Of a stretch of DNA of 64,000 nt, positions 37,401-49,400 are shown piece by piece (position 1 is the first letter of the stretch; the number at the start of each line of letters is the position of its first letter). Under the pieces are notes generated by a model. It saw only the letters and a list, made by a program, of their open reading frames with translations, did no database searches and had not been told where the DNA came from. The stretch spans positions 151,608-215,607 of the forward strand of contig NC_133774.1 in assembly GCF_003597395.2 (NCBI RefSeq), given 5' to 3'. A program made the translations under genes and the position numbers. This DNA comes from Chelonoidis abingdonii (taxonomy: Eukaryota; Chordata; Testudines; Testudinidae).

Positions 37401-40400
37401 GTCTTGCAGCTGCCATGCTGCCTGCTGGAGAGGCAGAACCTTCCCCATGGTACCCTTGGGTGTGATGGTATTGTACCCACATGCTCCATTCCTGGGTGGA
37501 ACGAATCATTCCCTGGGGGTTCCTAATGCCATTTGTTCCCTCCTCTCACTGCATGAATAGTTGCCTCGCCAGTCCCTGTGCCACGGAGGAGACGTCCTCA
37601 GCCCCTTACACATTCTCAGCCTGGAGCTGATTCTCTGACACAGCCACCAGTACCGCGCCCTCGCAGCAAACTCACAGAGGTAATAATGTTGGCTTTGCCT
37701 AGGGTCAGATACCCAGAGACATCCCAACATGTGATCTTGAGGGAGCCCTCTCATCTGTACATCCCATACATGTGATCCAGGGAGACCCATGCTCCTCATC
37801 CACATAACCAGGAATAAAGGGGAGTTCATGCCCAATATTGTGAGTTTAAATAAACCAATCCTGGAAGAACCTTGGGCAGGGCCTGGTCTTGGGAGAACTG
37901 AAAGTGGAAGGTGGATGAGGTTCCTGTTTAGTCTCCCCTAGGGTGCAGACTTGAGTGAGGTTGTCTGTGATATTTTCAAAAGAGCTTATTGTAAGTGTCT
38001 CCCACCTCTTGCTCCTGCCTCCACTGTTGATTTTCAATAAGTCTTGGAGCACTGGGGAAGTTCCAGGATACTGGAAGGAAGCTAGTGTTGTGCCAGTTTG
38101 TAAAAAGGGTAAATGAGATGATACAAGTAATCATAGGCCCGTCAGTCTGACATCGATCTTGGACAAGATAATGAAACAGCTGAGACAGAATCATAGACTA
38201 TCAGGGTTGGAAGGGACCTCAGGAGGTCTAGTCCAATCCCCTGCTCAAAGGAGGACCAATCCCCAACTAAATCATCCCAGCCAGGGCTTTGTCAATCCTG
38301 ACCTTAAAAATCTCTAAGGAAGGTGTCAGGATTCCCTCCCCACTCTAAACGTCTGGTACAGACGTAGGGACCCGTATGAAAGACCCCCTTAGTTTATTTC
38401 TACCAGCTTAAGTTAAAACTTCCCCAAGGCACAAATTTGTCCTTGTCTTTGTACGGTATCACTACCACCACCAAGTGAGTTAGACAAAGATTCAGGAAAA
38501 GGACTCTTGGAGTTTCTGTTTTCCCAAAATATCCCCCCAAGTCCCTTCACCCACTTTCCTGGGGAGGCTTGAGAATAATCTACCAACCAAATAAGTAAAC
38601 AAGGTTAGCACAGACCAGACCCTTGGGTTTTTAGGACACTAAAAACCAATCAGGTTCTTAGAAGCAGAACTTTATTATAAAGAAAAAAAATAAAAGAAGC
38701 ACCTCTGTAAAATCAGGATGGAAGGTAATTTTACAGGGTAATAAGATGTAAAACACAGAGGATTCCCCTCTAGGCAAAACTTCAAAGTTACAAAAAACAA
38801 GAATAAACCTCCCTCTTAGCATAGGGAAGATTCACAAGCTAAACCAAAAGATAAGCTAATGCATTTCCTTGCTATTACTTACAATTTTTGTAATCTAGGA
38901 TGCTTATTTAAGGTAGGGTTTTAGGAGATGGTTTTTCCTGCCCTAGTCCCTCTCTGTCCCAGAGAGAACAAGAAAAGAGAGCACAAAACAAAACCTCCCC
39001 TCACAGATTTGAAAGTAACTTCTTCCCTTATAGGTCCTTTTGGTCAGGTGCCAACCAGGTTATTTGAGCTTCTTAACCCCTTACAGGTAAAGGAGGGATT
39101 TTATGTTACCCTTAGTTATATGTTTATGACAGAAGGAGATTCTTCCACCTCCCTAAGTAATCCATTCCAGGGCTTCACCACCCTCCTAGTGAAAAAGTTT
39201 TTCCTAATATCCAACCTAAACCTCNNNNNNNNNNNNNNNNNNNNNNNNNNNNNNNNNNNNNNNNNNNNNNNNNNNNNNNNNNNNNNNNNNNNNNNNNNNN
39301 NNNNNNNNNNNNNNNNNNNNNNNNNNNNNNNNNNNNNNNNNNNNNNNNNNNNNNNNNNNNNNNNNNNNNNNNNNNNNNNNNNNNNNNNNNNNNNNNNNNN
39401 NNNNNNNNNNNNNNNNNNNNNNNNNNNNNNNNNNNNNNNNNNNNNNNNNNNNNNNNNNNNNNNNNNNNNNNNNNNNNNNNNNNNNNNNNNNNNNNNNNNN
39501 NNNNNNNNNNNNNNNNNNNNNNNNNNNNNNNNNNNNNNNNNNNNNNNNNNNNNNNNNNNNNNNNNNNNNNNNNNNNNNNNNNNNNNNNNNNNNNNNNNNN
39601 NNNNNNNNNNNNNNNNNNNNNNNNNNNNNNNNNNNNNNNNNNNNNNNNNNNNNNNNNNNNNNNNNNNNNNNNNNNNNNNNNNNNNNNNNNNNNNNNNNNN
39701 NNNNNNNNNNNNNNNNNNNNNNNNNNNNNNNNNNNNNNNNNNNNNNNNNNNNNNNNNNNNNNNNNNNNNNNNNNNNNNNNNNNNNNNNNNNNNNNNNNNN
39801 NNNNNNNNNNNNNNNNNNNNNNNNNNNNNNNNNNNNNNNNNNNNNNNNNNNNNNNNNNNNNNNNNNNNNNNNNNNNCTCCCGGTTTAGTGTCGCCTGCAA
39901 ACTTGCTGAGGGTTCAGTCCACGCCATCCTCCAGGTCACTAATGAAGATATTGAACAAAACCGGCCCCAGAACCGACTCTTGGGGCACTGCGCTTGATAC
40001 CAGCTGCCAACTAGACATGGAGCTATTGATCACTAACCATTGAGCCTGACAATCTAGCCAGCTTTCTATCCACCTTCAGAATTGATTCCTTGAGGACCTG
40101 CTCCATGAGTTTTCCAGGGACTGAGGTCTGGCTGACTGGCCTGTACTTCCCCAGATCTTTCTCCTTCCCTTTTTTTGAAGACGGACACTACATTAGCCTC
40201 TTTCCAGTCATCCGGGACCTCCCCGATCGCCATGAGTTTTCAAAAATAATGGCCAATGGCTCTGCAATTATATCCAACTCCTTTAGCACCCTCGGATGCA
40301 GTGCACCAAGACTCGATTAATAAAGAATTAAAGGAGAGTAATGCAAATCAACATGGGTTTATGGAAAATAGATCATGTCAAACTAACCTGGTATCTTCTT

Positions 40401-43400
40401 AGATGAGATTATAAGTTTATTTGATAAAGGTACTAGTGTTGCCGTAATACATGTAAATTTCTGCAGTGCGTTTGACTTGGTATTTCACAACATTTTGATT
40501 TAAAAAGCTAGGAGAGTATAAAATGAACATGGCACACATTAAATAGGTTAAAAACTGTCTAACTCAAAATATAATGGTAAACAGGGAATCATCATCAAGT
40601 GGGTGTGTTTCCAGTGGAGTCCCACAGGGATCAGTCCTTGGCCCTCTGCTATTTAACATGTTTATCATTGACCTGGAAGATGACATAAAATCATCACTGA
40701 TAAAGTTTGGAGATGACCCAAAAATTGGAAGAGTGGTAAATAATGAGGACAGATCACTGATTCAAAGTGTTCTGGATCGCTTGGTAAGCTGGATGCAAGC
40801 AAACAATATGCGTTTTAATACAACTAAGTGTAAATGTGTACATCTAGGAACAAAGAATGTAGGTCATACTTACAGAATGGCAAGTGGTGACTGAAAAATA
40901 TTTGGGGTTTATGGTGGATAATCAGTTGAACACGAGCCTCAGTGCAATGCTGTGGCTACATGGGCTGATGCAATGCTTGGACGCATAAACAAGGGAATCT
41001 CTAGTAGGAGTAGAGAGGTTTATTTATCTTTCTATTTGGCTCTTGTGTGACTGCTGCTGGGATCCTGTGTCCACTTCATGGTGCTCACCATTCAAGAAGG
41101 AGATTGATAAATTAGAGAAGGTTCAGAGAAGAGCCATGAGAATAGAAAACTCGCTTTATAGCGATAGACTCAAGGAGGTCAGTCTACTTAGCTTAACACA
41201 GAGAAGGTGAAGGGTTGATTTGATTAGCCTAAAAGTATCTACACGGGAAACAAATATTTAATAATGGGCTCTTCAGTCTAGCAGACTGATCTAATGGCTG
41301 GAAGTTGAAGGTAGACCAGGGGTCAGCAACCTTCGGCATGTGGCCCATCAGAGTAATCCACTAGTGGCTGCGAGTCATTTTGTTTACGTTGACCATCTGC
41401 AGGCATGGCCCCTGTAACTCCCAGCAGCTGCGGTTCACTGTTCCCGGCCAATGGGAGCTGTGGGAAGTGGCGGCCAGAAGTTATAATCTATGAATTAGTT
41501 TGGGAGAGGTATAACACAGGCCACATACAGGAGCTCAGACTAGATGATCACAGTAGTCCCTTCCGGCCTAGGAATCTATCAGTCTCACACCCACCTTCCT
41601 TTTTTCTCTCTCTTTCCTGTTTTCAGTCGACTCCCTTTGATAATTTTTTGCGCTCCAGGCCCTGCCCTGTGCTGGGGATAGAGGGGCAGACAGGAGAAGA
41701 GGAAGAAATGAGGCAAATCAAGAGGGGAGCAACTCTCCGCTGGTTCAGAGAGACACAGGCCTGGAAGGTTATGCAGGATGATGGGGCCTTTCCTGGCTGG
41801 CTGCATGGGATGATCAGCAGGAGGTGAGAACCCTAGGGGCATGCAGCATACCAAGGAGGCTGGGCTGTGCAAGCAGAGGCTGGCATGTCCTTAGGGAGAG
41901 TGTGTATGAGAGTGGGGGTTGGGATCCCTGGAGATAGCATGGACTGGTTCCTTGGGAAGCTGGGAATACGACTCATGGCCTTTCTACTCTAGAGCGCTGA
42001 TTCCCATCCAGACCCATCAGGGAAATTGGCTGATCTGTGGAGCTGGGAGTGGAATATAGGGCCTTTTACTTCTAGGTCGCTAGTTCCAATTCAAGGTGGC
42101 AGCAACTGAAGGTTTTTATCTGATTTTTATCCCAAAGGTTGATGGAATGGTAAATGTTGATGAGGACAAGACAGCCATATAGATTTGGACTGTTTGGTAA
42201 GCTGGGCCCTTTTAGTGTTCTAATTAGGGTTGTCAATTAATCGCAGTTAACTCACGCGATTAACTCGAAAAAATTAATCGTGATTGAAAAAATTAATCGT
42301 GATTAACCACACTGTTCAACAATAGAATACTAATTGAAATGTATTAAATATTTTTGGATGATTTTCTACATTTTCAAATATATCGATTTGAGTTACAGCA
42401 CAGAATATAAAATATACCGTGCTCACTTTATATTATTTTTTTTTAAATATTTGCACTGTAATTATGATAAACAAAAGAAATAGTATTTTTCAATTCACCT
42501 CATACAAGCACTGTAGTACAATCTCTTTATCATGAAAGTGTAACTTTCAAATGTAGTTTGTTTTTGTTACATAACTCCACTCAAAAATGAAACAGTGTAA
42601 AACTTTAGAGTCTACAAGTCCACTCAGTCCTACTTCTTGTTCAGCCAAATGCTGAAAAGTTTACATTTATGGGAGATAATGCTGCCCACTTCTTAATTAG
42701 AATGTCATCTGAAAATGATAACAGGCATTTGTGTGGCACTGTTGTAGCTGTCATCGCAAGATATTTACATGCCAGATGCACTGAAGATTCATATGCCTCT
42801 TCATGCTTCAGCCATCATTCCAGAGGACATGCGTCCACGCTTATGACACTCATTAAAAAAATGTGTTAATTAAATTTGTGACTGAACTCCTTGGGAGAGA
42901 ATTTTATGTCTACTGCTCTGTTTTACCTGCATTCTGCCATATATTTCATGTTATAGCAGAGACGAATGATAACCCAGCACATGTTCATTTTAAGAACACT
43001 TTCATTGCAAATTTGACAAAATGCAAAGAAGATACAAATGTGAAATTTTTAAAGATAGTTACAGTCCTCGACCCAAGATTTAGGAGTCTGAAGTGCCTTC
43101 CAAAATCTAAGAGGGACGAAGTGTGGAACATGCTTTCAGAAGTCTTAAAAGAACAACACACTGTTGCAGAAACTACAGAACCCAAACCACCAAAAAAGGA
43201 AATCAGCTTTCTGCTGGTGGCATCTGACCCAGATGGTGAAAATGAAAATGCGTCGGTCCACACTGCTCTGGATCATTATCGAACAGAACCCATCATCAGC
43301 ATGCCCTATGGAATGATGGTTGAAGCATCAATGGACATATGAATCTTTAATGCATCCGGTATGTAAATATCTTGCAACTCCAGCTACAACAGTGCTATGC

Positions 43401-46400
43401 GAATGCCTTTTCTCACTTTTAGGTGACACTGTAAACAAGAAGCAAATGTAAACAAACGTGTGTCTGAGTGACTGGCCGAACAAGAAGTGAGACTGATTGG
43501 ACTTGTAGGCTCTAAAGTTTTACATTGTTTTATTTTTGAATGCACTGTTCTTTTGTACATAATTCTGTATTTGTAAGTTCAACTTTCATGATAAAGAGAT
43601 TGCACAACAGTACTTGTTTTTGGTGAATTGAAAAATACTATTCTCTTGTTTGTTACGGTGCAAATATTTGTAATAAGCAATAAATATAAAGTGAGCACTG
43701 TACGCCTTGTATTCTGTGTTGTAATTGATATCACTTGTATTTGAAAATTTAATCGCAATTCATTTTTTTATCGCACGATTAATCGTGATTCATTTTTTTA
43801 ATCGCTTGACAATCCTAATTTTAACATAATTAGATGTATAACTTTGCATTTAGGATCAAGAAATACAGGCCATACCTACAGAATGAGGGACTGTGTCCTG
43901 GGAAGCAATGACTGTAAAGGATTTAGAGGTCATAGGGCACCAGCAATTGAACATGAGCTCCCAATGTGATGCTGTAGCTAAAAGGGATCCTGGGATGTGT
44001 AGACACAGGAGGAGGGAGGTGATTTTAACCCGTTTGTGGAGTTCAATATGGCAATACGGTTGTCACAGATCCACGGGATCTGTGCTACAGGCCAGTCTTT
44101 AAGCAATCCTCTTCAGTGTGCCAGACCCCCAAGGAGTCCCACCCTTCCTTCAGGCTGGGCTCTGCAGCTTCACTGCCTCCTAGACTGAACCTCAGTTTAA
44201 CGCTGGGAGCTCTGTTCAGCAAACCCAATTGAAACAGACTCCTGGTAATGACTTGGACACTCTTCAGGGAGTAATGCACACAAGCAAGTGCTTTCAGTGA
44301 CACCAAACAGTCTTCTCAAAACAGAGGAGGATGTATTAGTCAACTGGAACGCAGCATTGGAAGTCCTTACAGTTGCATACAGAAATAAAGGTTAAACGAT
44401 GGTCCATTATGGTCAATCCAGATCAATTCACCAGCTATTTCAGGTTCTGTCTTTCTGCCTCCTTAGTCAGTCCCAGGAAAGAGCAACCAGTTTCCTCCAA
44501 AAGCCCACACTTTATTCCCTGACTGTCTTGTCTCACAGACATTGTGGGTGAGAGATCTTTTATTGGACCAACTTCTGTTGGTGAGAGAGACAAGCTTTCA
44601 AGCTACACAGAGCTCCTCCTCAGGTCTGGGAATGGTGCTTACATTGTCACAGTGTGCCTGAAGTGAAGCGGACAGGATGAGAGTGAGTGCTGGGTGCACC
44701 ATAGAGGGAGTGTTACCAGGATGTGAAAAAGGGACGGGGGCTTCTGAACAGGGAGTGCACAGGTTTTTATTGATGACTCTCGGATTAAAATCTTTCCTCT
44801 TTGCTTTCAGGGAAGCTGAGAACTTGCTGATGGACAAGCCTCTGGGCTGTTTCCTGGTTCGAATCAGTCAGAGCAGGCCAGGCTACACCCTGTCATACAG
44901 GTAATGCACTCACTGCTTTTCTTCTACTAGGACTCTTGGTGATGGGCTGCATGGGGCAATTGTATCACAGTGCATCAGCTTTCTCCATGGACTGAGATAC
45001 TGAGGCTGTTGCTTAGACACCCCTGACCTGAGTCCCTAGACACACCCCAGAGGGACAGATGGGGACTCTGGGGCCTCCATAAAGAAGAGATAGCCTCTGC
45101 CTTTTACTGAGGATTACCTTGATTCATGAACTATGTATAGTAGCCACAGGACATGAGCTGGAGGGGATGCTAAGTATGGGCATTGTGTGGGGAGCTGAGA
45201 AGGTGGGCAGTTGATGTGGATGCTGTATGTAGGGATGGATGGAGCTGGAGCTGAGATGGTGGGCAGTTGATATGGATGCTCCATCCATCCCCACATGCAG
45301 CTGTATGGGAGGTGGAGGATGGCGGGTGTGGGTACTGCATGGTGAAGTGCCATAGTGGATGGGAAGAGGATGCTGTTTCTGGGTCCTGCACTGTGGGATC
45401 AGGCTGGAGGAGGTGCTGCCTGGAATGGGGACAGACTGGAGGAGTTTGAGATGCATAGGCTAGGAATGTACTCAGAGGGGATTGATGGAAAGGGATCCTT
45501 TGGACAGATACATGCAAGGAAAAGTGCAGGGTAGTGATGCAGAGGCACAAGCCTGCAAGTTAGAATGGGCTAGTGAGGAATCCTAGATTCTAAGGCCAGA
45601 AGGGACCACTGTGATCATCTAGTCTGATCTCCTAACACAGGCCAGAGAACTGCCCCAAAATAATGCCTGTTTGAACTACAGCATATATTTTAGAAAAAAA
45701 TCCAATCTTAAAATAGCCAGTGACAGAGAATCCACCACGACCACTGGTAAATTGTTCCAGTGATTAATTACTCTCACTATCAAAAATTTGCACCTTTGTT
45801 TCCCGTCTGAAATTGTCTAACTTCAGCTTCCAGCCACTGGATCTTGTACCTTTGTCAGTTAGGCTGAAGAGCCCTGTATTATCGAATTTCTATTCCCCAT
45901 GTAGATACTTATAAACTGTGATCACGTCACCCTTAACTTTCTCTATGAGAAACTAAACAGGTTGAGCTTCTAGAGTCTATCACTATAAGGCATGTTTTCC
46001 AATCCTTTAACCATCCTCATGGCTTTTCTTTGAACCCTCTCTAGTTTATCGATATCTTTCTTGAAATGAGGACATCAGAAATGGACAAAGTATTTCCGTA
46101 GGGGTACCACCAATGCCAAATACAGAGGCGGTAAAACCTCTCTATTCCTGCTTGAAATTCCCCTGTTAGTGAATCCAAGGATCATGTTAACCCTTTTAGC
46201 CGTAGCATCGCACAGGAAGCTCCTGTTCAGCTGATTATCCCTCACAATCCCCAAATCTTTTTCAGAGTCACTGCTTCCCAGGAGAGTCCCCCATCTTGTA
46301 GGTGTGGCTTATGTTCTTTGTTCCTAGGTATATACATTCATATTTGGCCATATTGAAACACACACTGCTTGCATCCAGCTTACCAACCAATTCAGTATAT

Positions 46401-49400
46401 GTGACCAGCCCTTTTTATTATTTATATTTCCCCAAATGTTTGTGTCACCTGCAAACTTTGTTAGTGATAATTTTGTTCCAGGTCATTGATGAAAATTTTA
46501 AATAGTGTAGGGGCTAGAACCACGTCAAGCTACCTCAACTGGCTCATGACGGTGTGTGCCTGGCTTAGGGCAGACTGTCAAGAAGTGGGGCACAAACCCT
46601 AAATTGGTTGTATGTTCCATAATTAGGTTTCACCAACCAAGTAACAAGAGTGAATTCCACAAGCTCTATAACAACCTTACCCTGGAGACACAGACCATCA
46701 CACTGGGCACTCCAGTCTATCTTGCCACCCAGGGAAGCTTGTCTTTGTGATAGATGGTCCCTTACAGCAAAAATCACAACAATATTCAGGTTTCAGAGTG
46801 GTAGCCATGTTAGTCTTATCAGCAAAAAGAACGAGGAGTACTTGTGGCACTTTAGAGACTAACAAATTTATTTGAGCATAAGCTTTCGTGGGCTAAAACC
46901 CACTTCATCCAATGCATGCAGTGGAAAATACAATAGGAAGATACATAGACACAGATGACATGAAAAAAAAATGAGTGTTGCCATAGTATCTCTAACGAAA
47001 GTAATCAGTTAAGGTAGGTTATTATCAGCAGGAGGAAAAAAAACTTTTGTAGTGATGATCAGGATGGCCCATTTCCAACAGTTGACAAGAAGGTGTGAGT
47101 AACAGTAGGGGGAAAAATTAGCGTGGGGAAATAGGTTTTACTTTGTTTAATGACCCATCCACTCCCAGTCTTTATTCAAGCCTAATTTAATGGTGTACAG
47201 TTTGCAAATTAATTCCAATTCTGCAGTTTCTTGTTGGACTCTGTTTTTGAAGTTTCTCTACGCAAAAGAAAAATGGACACAAATCAGACGTCAAGAATTA
47301 TAACATTCAAAAATCAGTCAGAGAACACTTCAACCTCCCTGGTCACTCGATTACAGACCTCAAAGTCGCAATACTCCAACAAAAAAATCTTCAAAAACAG
47401 ACTCCAGTGAGAAACACCAATTCCAGAGGTGTTCAAGGTGGCTCAGGACCTTGTATGCCTCATGGCGCCATCCTCCCCACAGAGGAAAGACAAGTCGCCG
47501 GTGACCGCCCAGCCCCATTCCCATCAAGGGGCAAGCCAGCGATGATGGTGCACTGATCTCCATCTCCAGCACCCCTCTCCCTGGTACAGTCCACCCAAGT
47601 GGGGTAGCCGTACCAGTACCAGTCCCCTCTTGGCACCGCTTGCCAGCACTGCAGAGTACCACTCCTCTGTGGTGGTCCTTCTCAGAGACCTCGGAGGCAC
47701 AATCCTACTGCTCCAATAGGACCAGGAGCAGAAGGTCTAGGTCCTGCCGTGACTGCCATCCCTATCTGGCGCTTTGGCCACCGCAGTGGCAACCTTCTGG
47801 ACACCCTGGGCATATCATCAGAACCAGGGACAAATCCAAGGATCAAGGTCCAGGTCCGAAACAGTGTCTTAGGCGTCCTTCGTCTTTTCACAAGCAATGT
47901 CGACACGGCCAGCAGCGGCGCCACCAACACCTCTACCTTCGCCTGAGGCACCAGTACCAACTCTTCTGATATCAGCACCACTGGCATCGATGACCTGGGC
48001 ACTGCCGGCATCAGCACCGATAATCTAGTTCCAGCGGCCCCAGCACCGCATGTTACAGACTTGGTGGCGCAGCAGTACTGGGTGCTGCGTGACCCCCTGG
48101 ATGCCTAGGGGAGTGAGCAGGGCCCATTGCCAGGACTTTCCTCTTCATCCCCCCCAGACGACACCGTGGCAAGGACATTGATGGCCCTGGCCTTGGAGGA
48201 TAACAGGGTCCTGCAACTACTTCTGCAACGGATGGCCCAGAACCTGGGGATCCAGGCTGAGGAAGTAGTAGAGGATGCCGACCTGATGTTTTGACATCCT
48301 CACCCCCTGCAGACCCTCTCATATTGCCTTGCCATTAATAAAGACTATTACCAAGACCATAAAGACCTTGTGGCAGACCCAGGCATCTCTATCTCCTATG
48401 GCCAAGAGAAACGAGAGGCGGTACTTTGTCCCTTCAAAGGGATATGAGCACCTATATACCCACCCACCTTCCATTGCCTGGTGGCTGATGCAGCTAACCA
48501 GCGTGAGTACCAGGGCCCCTCCTGTAAAAATAGGGATGCTAAAAGACTAGACCTTTTGGAGGAAGGTCTACTCCACTGGGGAGCTGCAGCTCTGCATTTC
48601 AAACCAGCAGGCCATTGTTAGCAGATAGTCACATAACACCTGCAATGCGATGGCCAAGTTTCCTGCGCTGCTGCCGCAGGACTCTTGTGCAGAGTTTCAG
48701 CACTGGTGGAGGAAGGAAAGCTGATTTCCCAAGCTTCCATGCAGGCCGCATTGGATGTGGCAGATGTGGCCTCCCACATAATGGCCACAGGAGTTGCAAT
48801 GAGGAGTTCCTGGTTGCAGGTCTCTGGTCTCCCCTACAAGGTCCAGCAAACCATCCAGGACCTCCTCTTCAAGGCTTCGGCCCTATTTTCTGATATAACA
48901 GATAAAAGACTCCACAGTCTAAAGGACTCAAGGGCCACCCTCAGGTCCTTGGGCCTCCACACTCCCGCCACTCAGCTCAGGCACTTTTGGCCTCAGCCTC
49001 CTTCATGGTTCTACCAGCCACAGAACCGGCAGGATGCTCCTTGGCAGAGGAAAAGGAGTGGCAGGAGAAGACAGCACCCTTCCTCTGGCCAGGGCTCTAC
49101 CCTGCCTTACCTTTTCGTCCTAACTATCTCCTTTCTACTGTCGATGATCTCGTATCACTTCGGACGGCCTGGTCCTCTGCACGGTAGAGAAGGGATACTC
49201 CATCCAATTCTGTGCCCTCCCGCCCTTCCAACCCCCTTCCCCATCCCTCTTCAGGGACCCCCCTCACAAGCAAATCCTTATTCAGGAGATGCACTCACTC
49301 CTATCTCTAGGGGCAGTGGAAGAGGTTCCTCAGGAGCAAAGAGGCAAGGATTTCTACTCCCGGTATTTCCTAATATCAAAAGCCAAGGGTGTGCTCAGGC

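Larger units (their letters stand above)
38186..40305 (-). mobile_element. CR1, minus strand, carrying a solo LTR and the assembly gap
   Basis: The reversed CR1 tail starts at 38186 and continues at 39137-39224 and 39877-40305, where the minus strand shows RT text. The usable sequence is broken by the LTR at 38324-39131 and by Ns. Confidence 0.85.
42121..44060 (+). mobile_element. LINE fragment split by a palindromic hAT
   Basis: 42121-42224 and 43818-44060 carry LINE text (a [14 protein letters not shown] stretch, [11 protein letters not shown]) that becomes continuous when 42225-43817 is removed. Confidence 0.6.

Noticed and set aside
38928..40043. Long frames across the N gap on both strands
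   Set aside because: They exist only because unknown bases contain no stop codons; the flanks are LTR and reversed CR1.
41400..41630. Extending myosin exon 10 upstream along the open frame that begins at 41405
   Set aside because: The upstream part is MITE and LINE tail sequence; the strong acceptor at 41625-41626 and matching phases define the exon start.
45114..45550. Minus-strand frames rich in His, Pro and Ser
   Set aside because: They are overlapping frames in all three phases of a composition-biased duplicated stretch with no motif.
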